Source: a virus. From it: 26,029 nucleotides of DNA. The notes beneath the pieces are model-generated. The model was not told the origin of the DNA. It did no database searches and saw only the letters and a list, made by a program, of their open reading frames with translations. The number at the start of each line of letters is the position of its first letter. The stretch's first letter is position 1. The stretch lies in the IMG/VR virus record IMGVR_UViG_3300025849_000188, positions 1 to 26,029 of that record. One strand, 5' to 3'. Both the position numbers and the translations under genes were made by a program. Below, piece after piece: positions 1 to 7,774 of the stretch.

Positions 1-236
1 CTTCCTGGATAGATGAGGTAGTCGTTAGTCATGTCTACGCGATCACACGCCATTTCATAAAGATCATCTTCATGTACTCCTGGATTTTCTTCAGGTAAAA
101 TTTCACTCATGTAGTAGTCAATCTCCTCTTCACGAAGGTGATCTGAATCTTCTTGAGCAGCGTTTTCAATCCAGGCATACATGTCGTCTTCATTTGGCTT
201 ACCATTAAATTCGTGTTCAATTACAACTGCACCCAT
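1..236 (-). CDS. Acidic hypothetical protein, 3' end outside window
   Basis: The reading frame opens at an ATG at 236 and stays open to the window edge, giving 78 complete codons. AAGGAG lies 7 nt upstream of the ATG, so the start is well supported. The product is very acidic (many Asp/Glu, for example NEDDMYAWIENAAQEDSD) and has no motif I recognise. It sits 24 nt downstream of the AAA+ ATPase gene and is probably cotranscribed with it. MoxR-like ATPases are often paired with a partner protein such as a VWA-domain protein. Whether this gene encodes such a partner cannot be judged from the visible part. Confidence 0.75.
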   Translation of the reverse strand, partial: MGAVVIEHEFNGKPNEDDMYAWIENAAQEDSDHLREEEIDYYMSEILPEENPGVHEDDLYEMACDRVDMTNDYLIYPG

Positions 237-260
237 TGGTACTCTCCTTTTGATTTAAGA

Positions 261-1280
261 TTAAAATAGTAGTTCTTTGCCTTCTGTCATAATCCAATCA
301 CGTAGAGATTTCTCTTTACGTAGTTCTGGAAAACGTGAGCCCATGTCTTTGACACAGAACACAGCAAATTCTTTGTTGATAAGGCGGTTTACATAAGTAA
401 GAATCGCACCTACATTTTCTTTGTTTGCACGTGCTGATAGAGCAGAAGTTAGTGCAAAGAGGAGGGCAGGATCTTCAGGGATCTCGCCATCTTCTGGATT
501 ATCGATGATGCCATCAGGGTCAGGCATCTTGTGGTATAGGTCGCAGTAACCTTTAAAGTCAGTTGCTGCAGCTTCGCCGATAGTGCCTTTAATGGTTTCG
601 AATTCAGTGAAGCCTTCAAGACCCATTCCAAGAATAGTATTGACACGCATCCAGCTACGAGGAGAGGGACAAGCATCAGCGCCAGCATCGAACTTCGCAA
701 TGAAGTCAGGACGGTAACGCATCATACCTGTAATACGTTCGTCAGCACCTTGACCGTTAAAGAATTCAACAACATCATCCATGTTTACTTCTACTTCAAC
801 AAATAGAAGGCGGTCACGAAGGTGTGTAGGCATTACACTAGTACCGGCACGGTTAGCAGTCTTGTTACCTGCAGCAACAATCTGCCAGCCATCACCTAGC
901 TTGTGTTCGCCAATGCAACGCTCGTTAGTCAACTGAGCCATAAGGTTCTGTGACATAACAACAGCTTGAGGTAGTTCGTCTAGGAAGAGAATACCTTCGC
1001 CTTCTTCAGGAAGCCAGTTAGGACGTGCACGTACATATGAATCATCTTTCAAGTAAACTAGACCTGCTAGCTCGCCTGGGTCGTACTGACCTACGATTAC
1101 TTCACGACACTCTACACCGAGATCTTCGGCAGCTTGACGGACAATGGCGGTCTTACCAAGACCTGGATCGCCTACGAGGTAGACGTTTAGTAGTTCTGAA
1201 GCCTTAGCACCTTCTGCATATAGTTCACGGTTAGTGTTAAATGCACGTACAATTACTTCTTTAGCTTGTGTGAGTTTCAT
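261..1280 (-). CDS. MoxR-like AAA+ ATPase
   Basis: This 339-residue protein has the core of a AAA+ ATPase. Walker A is GDPGLGKT at residues 37-44, Walker B is ILFLDE at 97-102, a sensor-1-like Asn follows in AAGN near 139, and a likely arginine finger is in LRDRLL near 154-159. The spacing and the helix after Walker B resemble the MoxR/CbbQ group, whose members remodel partner proteins, often together with a VWA protein. The C-terminal third (from about residue 190) is a helical region I do not recognise. The start has AAAGGA 9 nt upstream and overlaps the end of the deaminase gene by 20 nt. In a phage this could act on host or replication complexes; the substrate is unknown. Confidence 0.88.
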   Translation of the reverse strand: MKLTQAKEVIVRAFNTNRELYAEGAKASELLNVYLVGDPGLGKTAIVRQAAEDLGVECREVIVGQYDPGELAGLVYLKDDSYVRARPNWLPEEGEGILFLDELPQAVVMSQNLMAQLTNERCIGEHKLGDGWQIVAAGNKTANRAGTSVMPTHLRDRLLFVEVEVNMDDVVEFFNGQGADERITGMMRYRPDFIAKFDAGADACPSPRSWMRVNTILGMGLEGFTEFETIKGTIGEAAATDFKGYCDLYHKMPDPDGIIDNPEDGEIPEDPALLFALTSALSARANKENVGAILTYVNRLINKEFAVFCVKDMGSRFPELRKEKSLRDWIMTEGKELLF

Positions 1281-1656
1281 TTTCTATATCCTTTGTATAA
1301 TGTATTACTTGGATACCAAAGTCTTCAATAGCACTCTGGCACCCGTTACAGGGTTTGCACATACCTTCTACGAGGCATGTTTTATCTTTATCTTTCCATT
1401 TCCAACGAGATACATATAGTTGCATGCCCTCCAGAGAATCGTGTCTCCGAAGGGCTTTGCGTATAGCATCAATCTCAGCGTGGAGATAGATCTGCCCATC
1501 TCTTCCATATAGTTTTTGGAGAGGGTGGGACTTGGTTGAGTTATACCCAATGGAGACAAGCTTGTTACGATGCACCAGCACCGCAGCAATCTTTACTGTT
1601 CCATAGCCGGGCGCTTTAAGTGCTTCTTGCGAAGCTCGTTCAATCCATTTATTCAT
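1261..1656 (-). CDS. Cytidine/deoxycytidylate deaminase-like zinc enzyme
   Basis: The 131-residue product has the two zinc-binding motifs of the cytidine deaminase superfamily: HAE at residues 59-61, with the catalytic Glu, and PCNGC at 102-106. An extra Cys at 100 precedes the second motif. The N-terminal strand AAVLVHRNKLVSIGYN matches the usual first core strand. Phage members are typically dCMP deaminases that feed dUMP to thymidylate synthesis. However, free nucleoside or other nucleotide substrates are possible, and no thymidylate synthase is visible here. The ATG overlaps the end of the preceding 53-aa gene, and the gene end overlaps the ATPase start, so the three genes look translationally coupled. 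Confidence 0.82.
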   Translation of the reverse strand: MNKWIERASQEALKAPGYGTVKIAAVLVHRNKLVSIGYNSTKSHPLQKLYGRDGQIYLHAEIDAIRKALRRHDSLEGMQLYVSRWKWKDKDKTCLVEGMCKPCNGCQSAIEDFGIQVIHYTKDIENETHTS

Positions 1657-1810
1657 TTGTAGTTTTATGTTGGTGTTTCTCTATACCTTCTTGGTATCCT
1701 TCGTTAAAGGCTTCAACCATTTCATCTTTACTACCAACCATAATACCTACAGTACATGTAGCAAAAGGTAAGAGAGCTAAAATAATAATAATTCGAGTTA
1801 AGGTTTTCAT
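1649..1810 (-). CDS. Small membrane-anchored protein (53 aa)
   Basis: A 53-codon gene begins at an ATG that overlaps the TGA of the preceding 45-aa gene (ATGA). It ends 8 nt inside the deaminase gene. Residues 5-24 (TRIIIILALLPFATCTVGIM) form a hydrophobic segment after a basic start, so the protein is probably an inner-membrane protein or is exported. The Cys at 19 follows F-A-T, which is a poor lipobox. The rest is polar and His/Glu-rich. Its function is unknown; the gene is supported by its overlaps and by the segment's membrane character. Confidence 0.65.
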   Translation of the reverse strand: MKTLTRIIIILALLPFATCTVGIMVGSKDEMVEAFNEGYQEGIEKHQHKTTNE

Positions 1811-1944
1811 CTTTTAATTCCTTTATAAATTTCAGGGTGTTTAATTTTAAGCCACTCAAGGAAAGATGTACCGGCGAGTACACGCCCATACATACAATCC
1901 TCAAGGTGCTCAATTCTTAGTTCTTCCTCTTTAGTGTACGTCAT
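1807..1944 (-). CDS. Small hypothetical protein (45 aa)
   Basis: This 45-codon frame starts inside the last codons of the DNA polymerase gene and ends in an ATGA overlap with the next small gene, an arrangement typical of translational coupling. The product is charged and predicted helical (KEEELRIEHLEDCMYGRVLA, then a WLKIKHPEIY motif). No strong independent Shine-Dalgarno site is seen. A longer in-frame ATG lies at 2010, deep inside the polymerase gene, and was rejected. The function is unknown. Confidence 0.6.
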   Translation of the reverse strand: MTYTKEEELRIEHLEDCMYGRVLAGTSFLEWLKIKHPEIYKGIKR

Positions 1945-3838
1945 ACCAGTTATTACCGATTTGACCGTCACCATCAAGGATATCGCAGTCATAAATTTTG
2001 GCAGCATCACGAAATGCTCTTACCATAATTTCTTGTACTTCTTCAGCTTGATTTGCAGGACATTCTACTTCGAATTCATCGTGATAGAAGATAAGAGGAG
2101 AAACATCTAAGTTCTTCTCTTCGAATTCTTTCATAGCCTGTGCTACAGCAGCCTTACAAGTCAAGGCTTCAAAGCTTTGTAGTAGGTAGTTAAGAGCCTT
2201 GTGAGAGCTATCGCAGTAGATCTTACGACCATCGAGAGCAGGAATCCAAGCTTTACCTGGAGTACGGCTATCTGTTTTGTGATAGATTTCATTTAGCTTT
2301 TCGTTTAGTTCTTTCAAGCCTGGAATAGCTTTAGTAAAGTCAGCACGTTTTTGCTTACCTACTGTTTTATTCCGTGAACCTGTTAGGATAAGCCCTAGCT
2401 TTTCAAAGCCAGCACCGAACAAGAAGGCATACAAGAATGGTTTCGCTGTTGAGCGATCACATCCAAGTGCATCAGCATTTCGTTGGTGAACATCACCGTC
2501 AATTACTTCAGCTGTATAGTCTTCATTCTTTAGGTAGTGGCAGAAAGCTCGCATCTGGTTACCTGAGGAGTCGGCGCCTACAATTACGTTACCTTCTTCA
2601 CAAATGAAGAGTTCACGCATAGCACGACCCCATGTAGCTCCTGCACCAGGGACGTTTACGATGCCGCTGTGGCGAGCGCGGCCAGTAGGAGTAGCGATAG
2701 TAAAGCACCCTCCATGCAGCTTTTGGTTTTCGTCGAGATTCTCGATCCATCCCCTGAGGATACCAAAGCGAGAGCGAGTAGTATAATAATAATCAATAAG
2801 CTTTCCATCAGTTCCTAGCTTTCCTAGGGATTCAGAACAAAGCTTTGGAGAGATCTTTACGAACTCGCCTCCAATTCGTTTCCAGTTCCAGTCTAGAGGT
2901 TCCCAGCCGATACTATCGAGCCAGTCTTTAACGCTATCCATGTTGCCAAGGTTAGCTTTAATAATTTCTACACGGGAGTGTGGACCCCATATTGTACGTT
3001 TATGAAGAGCGTCTTCTTGATCAAGCTTATGCCACTTAGCAATATGCATTGGATACTTACCGTTCTTCAAGAATTCAACTTCTTTAGGACCGGTTTTATC
3101 TACTGGCTTAACGATGTAACCGAGTTTAGGTTCAATACGCTTTTCAATCTTTTCCATAATCTTACGCATACGCTCATAGAGCATTTCAGCGCGAGGTTTG
3201 TTTAGCTTCCAGCCTGAAAGTTCAGCTTCAGCACAGAATTTAGCTACATCGTGTTCGATACGAAGAGAGGTAGCAATTAAGGGCTTTTGAGCTTTGTAGG
3301 CACGGAATTCTTTCATGAGATATTGATAAACTTTAACGTTCAATTCTACGTCTCTGACGCAGTAAGGGAGCATCTCGTCATCCCATTGGGCAAAGGCCTT
3401 ACCTTTACCATACTTCTCTTCCATACGTTTAGCGAAGTCATCTTTAGGATACTGGAACGCATCGCCCCATGTAGCTAGATTATGACGACCGTTACGGAAG
3501 CGCTTATAGTTCAATGTCTGTGATAAGAGCATTGTATCTACGATAGTTACCGTATTAGGCGGCACCCATCCAGTGATTTTCTTTAATGCAGGAAAGTCAT
3601 ACCCGACAACATTGTGTCCGGATAGCATCTTTGCATTATTGAGGAAGTTTCTAAATTCATCGAGAGGCTTACCCTCTTTAGCGTGGTCACTGAAAATGTG
3701 CTGCTCACCCGTATGTACGTCGATGGCCACTACACAGTATACTTTACTGATTTCTGATTTATTACCGTCTTTAAACAGCAAGCCATCAGCTTCAATATCG
3801 AATACGTAGTGACCTTTACTTGTAGGTGTATCAGTCAT
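1931..3838 (-). CDS. T7-like family A DNA polymerase with 3'-5' exonuclease
   Basis: This is the replicative phage DNA polymerase, 635 residues compared with 704 in T7 gp5. The exonuclease domain has DIE (D14, E16), an Asp near 81 and YCVRD (Y159, D163). Polymerase motif A is DSSGNQMR at 423-430. Motif B has R462, K466 and Y470. Motif C is HDE at 586-588. T7 Y526 (E. coli F762) is Tyr here, T7 Y530 is Phe474, and the usual motif A Glu (T7 E480, the steric gate) is Gln428. The segment between exo and palm is short, so the T7 thioredoxin-binding loop is probably absent or reduced. AAGGAAA precedes the ATG at 3838. The 59-aa gene ends 10 nt upstream. Confidence 0.96.
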   Translation of the reverse strand: MTDTPTSKGHYVFDIEADGLLFKDGNKSEISKVYCVVAIDVHTGEQHIFSDHAKEGKPLDEFRNFLNNAKMLSGHNVVGYDFPALKKITGWVPPNTVTIVDTMLLSQTLNYKRFRNGRHNLATWGDAFQYPKDDFAKRMEEKYGKGKAFAQWDDEMLPYCVRDVELNVKVYQYLMKEFRAYKAQKPLIATSLRIEHDVAKFCAEAELSGWKLNKPRAEMLYERMRKIMEKIEKRIEPKLGYIVKPVDKTGPKEVEFLKNGKYPMHIAKWHKLDQEDALHKRTIWGPHSRVEIIKANLGNMDSVKDWLDSIGWEPLDWNWKRIGGEFVKISPKLCSESLGKLGTDGKLIDYYYTTRSRFGILRGWIENLDENQKLHGGCFTIATPTGRARHSGIVNVPGAGATWGRAMRELFICEEGNVIVGADSSGNQMRAFCHYLKNEDYTAEVIDGDVHQRNADALGCDRSTAKPFLYAFLFGAGFEKLGLILTGSRNKTVGKQKRADFTKAIPGLKELNEKLNEIYHKTDSRTPGKAWIPALDGRKIYCDSSHKALNYLLQSFEALTCKAAVAQAMKEFEEKNLDVSPLIFYHDEFEVECPANQAEEVQEIMVRAFRDAAKIYDCDILDGDGQIGNNWYDVH

Positions 3839-3848
3839 TTAATTTTCC

Positions 3849-4028
3849 TTATTTAAAGTTTTTATCCTTAACTTCGTCACGAGTAGCTTGAGTAGCCTGT
3901 GACACTACAACCATAGCGTCTTGAGCCATCATAATAGCTGTGCGAATAGTCATGTTAGGATTTGTTTCTTTGATACGTGTGTAGTAATATTCTGCTACTT
4001 TACGTAGTACTTTAGTTTCAAATTTCAT
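3849..4028 (-). CDS. Small hypothetical protein (59 aa)
   Basis: A 59-codon frame begins in a TAATG overlap with the upstream 129-aa gene and stops 10 nt before the DNA polymerase ATG. The product starts MKFETKVLRKVAEYYYTRIK and is predicted mostly helical, with a middle run of Met/Ala/Val (IMMAQDAMVVVSQAT). It resembles nothing I recognise. Its position suggests coexpression with the polymerase. Confidence 0.72.
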   Translation of the reverse strand: MKFETKVLRKVAEYYYTRIKETNPNMTIRTAIMMAQDAMVVVSQATQATRDEVKDKNFK

Positions 4029-4417
4029 TAGTATAGTTTCTCTCTTTTAGTTTTGATATAGACAAAGCCGTGTCTACCTGCTAGGATACCCCTTGAGTTA
4101 TTAGGAGTGATAAATGATATCTTCCAGTAAGGAGCACCATCAGGGTAGCCAGGATAACCGCTTGCTCTACCGATCAGTAGCCGAAGCCACAAGAATCGAT
4201 AAATACGACCTTCAAGAACAGAAGGTAAGCCGTAGGAGTTAATCATAGTGCCTACAACAGCACCATCCCTCATTAAAACACCTGAAAAGTAATTGTCTGT
4301 GTTTTCAATCCATTCTTGGGAGTTATGATAAAAGAAGTGTTTTACGTAGGAGTCAGTTAGCCTTGTGGCGTGGTGTCTACGTCCCATCCCAAGTAGGGCG
4401 AGTAGGTTATTAAGCAT
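4028..4417 (-). CDS. Hypothetical phage protein (129 aa)
   Basis: The 129-residue product has no recognised domain. The N-terminus is short and hydrophobic (MLNNLLALLGMG), followed by RRHH. A middle stretch contains IYRFLWLRLLIG, and the C-terminus is basic. AAGGA lies 8 nt before the ATG. The gene overlaps the next one by TAATG and follows the DUF3310 gene by 9 nt. It could be membrane-associated, but this is uncertain. Confidence 0.7.
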   Translation of the reverse strand: MLNNLLALLGMGRRHHATRLTDSYVKHFFYHNSQEWIENTDNYFSGVLMRDGAVVGTMINSYGLPSVLEGRIYRFLWLRLLIGRASGYPGYPDGAPYWKISFITPNNSRGILAGRHGFVYIKTKREKLY

Positions 4418-4426
4418 AGTATATCC

Positions 4427-4837
4427 TTATTTAATTTTAGGACCGTTTTCTAAGTATTCACGAAGACGAGAGGCGTACCATTCGATCTTCTTTGCATCTT
4501 GTACGATGTCATCTTTAGCACCCAAGCGAAATGAGTATTTAAAGATTTGACCGAGAAGATGGGCTGTAGGGCCGTCGTGACCTTGTAGTGCATGCTCCAT
4601 AATATCCATATACTGAATATCTCCAGGCATGATTTGGTAATGCTTAGGGTTGATAATAGCGTCCTGCGCTTCATCTGACATGTCACTAAAGTCACCGTGA
4701 AAATCAGGTTCACAGTCACTTGGCAAGTCTTCAGGATAATGCCCGTAGTTGTTACGGTAATTTATAGCATCACCTATAGTCATGTTTCGTTGTGCGCTGT
4801 GAGACCAGAATTCTGAATGTTTTTCATTTTCTTTCAT
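4427..4837 (-). CDS. DUF3310-family phage protein
   Basis: The C-terminal half (from about residue 60) shows the pattern I associate with DUF3310, a small domain common in phage replication regions. It has NPKHYQ at 63-68, a central helix with LGQIFKYSFRLGAKDD, and then DAKKIEWYASRLREYL. The family is sometimes labelled as a nucleotide-kinase-like protein in annotations, but its biochemical role is not established. The first 60 residues are acidic and not recognised. The gene starts 4 nt after the upstream stop. Confidence 0.8.
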   Translation of the reverse strand: MKENEKHSEFWSHSAQRNMTIGDAINYRNNYGHYPEDLPSDCEPDFHGDFSDMSDEAQDAIINPKHYQIMPGDIQYMDIMEHALQGHDGPTAHLLGQIFKYSFRLGAKDDIVQDAKKIEWYASRLREYLENGPKIK

Positions 4838-4841
4838 TTGT

Positions 4842-5336
4842 TTAGCACTTTCTATCTAGTTGTAATTTATCTAAGTTGTCTTTAATAAAATCAAGATACT
4901 TATGTAGCTCATTAAATAGCTCTGAGTTTACGCTAAGTTCTTTGTTTACTAGTCCTCGGCACGAGGTAATACCCATGTTAATTGAGTTGAAACGATGTAG
5001 AGTGTTATCTACAGGCTTCATTCCAAAGTCGTGAGCGTCTTCAAGGACATGCCGGTTAGCAATCTTTTCGGCATCATAAAGACGCTTCATTGTTTGCTCA
5101 TAGGATTCATGTCGCATAGAGTTTGCATAATCTGTTTGAGAAGTAAAGTCCATAGCATTAGCCTCAAGCTCTTCGGCGGTCTTAACAGTTACCTGCATAC
5201 CTACACCAAAGTTAATGTCGCATGAGTGAAAGCTAGGGGATTCAAAAGCAATATTTAAAGCCTCATCTAGATCATTAGTATGGTGGGGATACATGCCATC
5301 ATCGTTAAGCATCCATAGCTGATAGCGTACAAACAT
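4842..5336 (-). CDS. Hypothetical phage protein (164 aa)
   Basis: This 164-residue protein starts in a TAATG overlap with the preceding 48-aa gene. It opens with MFVRYQLWMLNDDGMYPHHT, and acidic, predicted helical segments fill the C-terminal half. No known motif is visible. The short N-terminal beta-like stretch followed by helices could be a small regulatory or adaptor fold; that is speculation. Confidence 0.72.
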   Translation of the reverse strand: MFVRYQLWMLNDDGMYPHHTNDLDEALNIAFESPSFHSCDINFGVGMQVTVKTAEELEANAMDFTSQTDYANSMRHESYEQTMKRLYDAEKIANRHVLEDAHDFGMKPVDNTLHRFNSINMGITSCRGLVNKELSVNSELFNELHKYLDFIKDNLDKLQLDRKC

Positions 5337-5482
5337 TACAGTACCTCTCCATCGTAGCTCTTTTGAGCGAGCTTTAAGGCTTCTGCCATAGATACTTTAG
5401 CAGCAGAGTTGTTCTGAAGTTTAATAGCATAACGGCGTTTCTGACGTGTGGTTAGTTCTTTCCATGTAGCTGTTGGTTTCAT
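5336..5482 (-). CDS. Small basic protein (48 aa)
   Basis: I chose the ATG at 5482, giving MKPTATWKELTTRQKRRYAI, because GAAGGA lies just upstream and the start falls right after the stop of the preceding gene (TAAGATG). The longer frame starting at 5563 would run inside that gene. The 48-residue product is rich in Lys/Arg in its first half and predicted helical, so it might bind nucleic acid; this is inference only. Confidence 0.68.
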   Translation of the reverse strand: MKPTATWKELTTRQKRRYAIKLQNNSAAKVSMAEALKLAQKSYDGEVL

Positions 5483-5483
5483 C

Positions 5484-5756
5484 TTAGTATCCTTCTTCGT
5501 TTGCTTGGGAGAGGTAAACCTCACCGTTCTCTTTAAGTTTAATATCTTCGTAAGGGGCTGCAATTCGACGATAGAATTCTAGTTTAGCACCTTCGAGAGC
5601 ACCGACAATATCATTTACTTGGGCATAGCGACCGCCATGCTCCATGAAGTAATCATCGATAATAGTTGTAAGCAAGTAGTTTAGTTCACCTGCATTAGCT
5701 GGGATCTTTTGTTCGTAGTGTAGATCTTCACGGTCATCTTGGTTAATGTATGGCAT
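5484..5756 (-). CDS. Conserved phage protein, DUF6899-like
   Basis: The 90-residue product has the strongly conserved phrase VNDIVGALEGAKLEFYRR followed by PYEDIKLKENGEVY, and an upstream GELNYLLTTII. I recognise this from a widespread family of short phage proteins (DUF6899 from memory; the number should be checked). No biochemical role is known to me. It starts in a TAATG overlap with the preceding gene and is part of the replication-region operon. Confidence 0.78.
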   Translation of the reverse strand: MPYINQDDREDLHYEQKIPANAGELNYLLTTIIDDYFMEHGGRYAQVNDIVGALEGAKLEFYRRIAAPYEDIKLKENGEVYLSQANEEGY

Positions 5757-6049
5757 TATTTGCGTTCCTTGTACTCTTTACGAAGGTGCGCCATAGCTAC
5801 TAGGGCTACATCACCTTGTAGTTGTGGATAGTCTGTAATCAATGCTTCGTAGGCCTCTGTTGCAGTCATATCACGAACGATTACGGGTGATTCTTTCTCA
5901 CCAGCAGTGTTGCGTTCATTAATGTACTTGACTCGCATTAGGTTTTTCATAAGTAGCAAGTCAGAAAAGAAAAGGTCTTTCTTTTGCTTTTCGTTTAGTT
6001 CACGTTGGCCAAAGTCATTTAGTTTAAATTTTGCATCGAAATTTTTCAT
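5756..6049 (-). CDS. Hypothetical phage protein (97 aa)
   Basis: The 97-residue, Lys/Glu-rich product is predicted helical (NEKQKKDLFFSDLLLMKNLM) and has no known motif. AGGAAA lies about 9 nt before the ATG. It is followed directly by the DUF6899-like gene through a TAATG overlap and preceded by a 30-nt gap after the deoxyribosyltransferase-like gene. Confidence 0.7.
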   Translation of the reverse strand: MKNFDAKFKLNDFGQRELNEKQKKDLFFSDLLLMKNLMRVKYINERNTAGEKESPVIVRDMTATEAYEALITDYPQLQGDVALVAMAHLRKEYKERK

Positions 6050-6079
6050 AGTATAGTTTCCTATTTAAAAGGGTTATGG

Positions 6080-6514
6080 TTAAATGTCGTAGTAGTTTTC
6101 AACTGCATCAATGCAGTCTTCTAGGGTGTGATGAATTTCAGTTCCATAGAATTCAAGGAAGGGGTGTTTAATGTCATCTTCATTAGTCCAGATGATAATA
6201 ATTTTATTTTTGGTGTGAGCGTGAGCAATTTCACTCATGCTACCCCAGCGCATACCAGGTTGATCTAAGCGCATATCGGCTAAGATAACGGTGGAGTGTG
6301 CAATGTCTTGTAGATCCATTTTGACTACACGATTAATAGCATTGCGGTCCATAGTTCCACCGTGAAATGCTACTCGACGTGTTGGGTCAAGTGTTTCGAT
6401 TTCGTAGTTAGCAAGCGCTTCAGTTGCCTGTTGGCGCCAGCCTTTCATTTGTTCAGCAGCATAGCCTTCCATGCCACCACACAAGTATACATAGTCATTT
6501 TTCTTTGTCATCAT
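6080..6514 (-). CDS. Nucleoside 2-deoxyribosyltransferase-like protein
   Basis: The 144-residue product opens with a beta strand and glycine turn (YVYLCGGMEGY, residues 8-18), then GWRQQATEAL and LDPTRR. It later has MDLQDIAHSTVILADM and RWGSMSEIAHAH, in which Glu95 sits where the catalytic Glu of the family is found. This layout matches phage nucleoside 2-deoxyribosyltransferase-like proteins, which cleave or exchange the base on deoxynucleosides or nucleotides. Together with the deaminase it suggests nucleotide-pool editing. Two adjacent ATGs (6514, 6511) could serve as start. Confidence 0.78.
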   Translation of the reverse strand: MMTKKNDYVYLCGGMEGYAAEQMKGWRQQATEALANYEIETLDPTRRVAFHGGTMDRNAINRVVKMDLQDIAHSTVILADMRLDQPGMRWGSMSEIAHAHTKNKIIIIWTNEDDIKHPFLEFYGTEIHHTLEDCIDAVENYYDI

Positions 6515-6532
6515 TCGTCTCTTTGTTTGTGG

Positions 6533-6730
6533 TTATCGTAGTGCCTTTCGGCAGTTAATTTCTGCGTCTTTTAATAGTGTTTTGGAAGCAGAAGGAAAAG
6601 CAAGCTCAACTTGTTCTATACAAGCTGTTACTCGATCTTCATAAGTGTAGTTGTCCCAAGCCTCTTCACCTACTACGTAAGCAAGCAGAGACATAACAGA
6701 GGATACCATAAGTGCGACTATTCCTGGCAT
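6533..6730 (-). CDS. Small membrane or exported protein (65 aa)
   Basis: The 65-residue product begins with a hydrophobic stretch (MPGIVALMVSSVMSLLAYVV), suggesting a membrane anchor or signal sequence. A polar region with two Cys follows. Its ATG overlaps the end of the 81-aa membrane protein gene by 13 nt, and AAAAGG lies about 10 nt upstream. The pair of overlapping small membrane genes recalls holin/spanin-type layouts, but no lysis motif is visible. Confidence 0.65.
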   Translation of the reverse strand: MPGIVALMVSSVMSLLAYVVGEEAWDNYTYEDRVTACIEQVELAFPSASKTLLKDAEINCRKALR

Positions 6731-6963
6731 AGTGTAAATACCTTTTCTTTAATTATTTGTGCAAAACAATCTTCGCTTAACTCCATTACAGAGGAATTTG
6801 AAGGTGTTTCTTTCTTTAAGTTAGTTACAAAGTCTACACCGAAATAAGCAATAAAGGCAAACACCAGTGCTATTTCGAATATAATCAAAGCCTTTGCTAT
6901 GTCAAATAGCGCACTTGCATATAGTTTGAATTTAGAGGGTAGGGTGGGCTTGTCTTGTGTCAT
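6718..6963 (-). CDS. Small single-span membrane protein (81 aa)
   Basis: The 81-residue product has one long hydrophobic helix at about residues 20-46 (DIAKALIIFEIALVFAFIAY and beyond), with a Lys-containing N-terminus and an acidic C-terminus. The ATG lies within the last part of the 36-aa gene. The gene overlaps the next one by 13 nt. The function is unknown; an inner-membrane location is likely. Confidence 0.68.
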   Translation of the reverse strand: MTQDKPTLPSKFKLYASALFDIAKALIIFEIALVFAFIAYFGVDFVTNLKKETPSNSSVMELSEDCFAQIIKEKVFTLCQE

Positions 6964-7042
6964 AGTCTATGTTTCCATAATATTCTATGCGCACGAGATT
7001 ACCGACTACTGCCCCTTGATTCACTGCATCATTTCTTTTCAT
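6932..7042 (-). CDS. Very small hypothetical protein (36 aa)
   Basis: A 36-codon frame begins in a TAATG overlap with the 94-aa gene and runs 32 nt into the next gene. It reads MKRNDAVNQGAVVGNLVRIE and then an acidic, Tyr-rich tail. ACGGAA lies just upstream. It is supported only by the start/stop overlap and by filling an otherwise empty 78-nt gap, so confidence is moderate. Confidence 0.5.
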   Translation of the reverse strand: MKRNDAVNQGAVVGNLVRIEYYGNIDYDTRQAHPTL

Positions 7043-7326
7043 TATTTATTCCGTTCAACTGTATTAGTACATAGACGAAGCCATGCTTTCTTTAGCATAT
7101 CATTTTGCCATAAAGAAATTAGGTTGTTGACATCGTCTGTATATTCTGGGATATCGTTGTAAGTGTTGACAGCGATACCGTTGTCTAAGAAGAGCTCGTC
7201 AAAGTCTTGAGCAAACCCTTCGTAAACATACTCCATTTCATTTTCCATTGCCTCTACGAGTGTACTTACATCTGGGTTAGCAGCTTCAAGTTCGTCGTAC
7301 AGGTCAAGCATAAGGTTTAATTGCAT
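7042..7326 (-). CDS. Acidic hypothetical protein (94 aa)
   Basis: The 94-residue product is strongly acidic and predicted helical (DLYDELEAANPDVSTLVEAM and onward), with a basic C-terminus. It overlaps the upstream gene by 10 nt. No known motif was seen. Small acidic phage proteins of this type can be host-protein inhibitors or DNA mimics, but nothing here proves that. Confidence 0.68.
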   Translation of the reverse strand: MQLNLMLDLYDELEAANPDVSTLVEAMENEMEYVYEGFAQDFDELFLDNGIAVNTYNDIPEYTDDVNNLISLWQNDMLKKAWLRLCTNTVERNK

Positions 7327-7757
7327 AAGAGATCTCGCTTAAATTCATAATAGTTGTGATAACCTTCTACAGCATCTGCAGCCTTGTATTCATCAGGCAT
7401 ACACTGTGGAGGGTCTTGGAAGTCTATCATAGGGATGTTCTTAGGTAGTAACTTTAGGGTATCAGCGTGGTCAGAAATAGTCTTGTGAGTCTTTCCTGTT
7501 TTAGCTGTATACTCCTCACCTAAAGCCATCATAAGTTCATAAACATAGCCGTAGTTCAAAGCACCTTCACGAACCCATACAGCAGAAGGATGATTAGTGT
7601 GAGTCTTCTTGTAAGGGCCACTACCATCGCCATCGAGGACGTGGTGAGCAGTACTTAAAAGTTGAGCAGACTCTAGAATCATTTTAACTGTGTGCTTGGG
7701 CCATATGTGCATTGAAGCGGCTTCTTCGGGGTCTCTTGATAAATAAAATATGTTCAT
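7317..7757 (-). CDS. Conserved phage protein of unknown function (146 aa)
   Basis: The product opens MNIFYLSRDPEEAASMHIWP and then KHTVKMILESAQLLSTAHHV, followed by NHPSAVWVREG and a late MPDEYK. I recognise this arrangement from a family of conserved phage proteins (HxxKM-type helix, then NHPS, then PDEYK), found in various large and small phages. No established activity is known to me. The conserved His, Lys and Asp/Glu residues would suit an enzyme or metal site. TGAGGT lies about 5 nt before the ATG. A hairpin occupies the 55-nt gap upstream. Confidence 0.7.
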   Translation of the reverse strand: MNIFYLSRDPEEAASMHIWPKHTVKMILESAQLLSTAHHVLDGDGSGPYKKTHTNHPSAVWVREGALNYGYVYELMMALGEEYTAKTGKTHKTISDHADTLKLLPKNIPMIDFQDPPQCMPDEYKAADAVEGYHNYYEFKRDLLCN

Positions 7758-7774
7758 AATTACCTCAATTATGT

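Noticed and set aside
7390-7396. CTGATGA on the minus strand, a possible third hammerhead core
   Set aside because: It lies inside the conserved 146-aa gene, and no GAAA with the required pairing stems and cleavage triplet is nearby.
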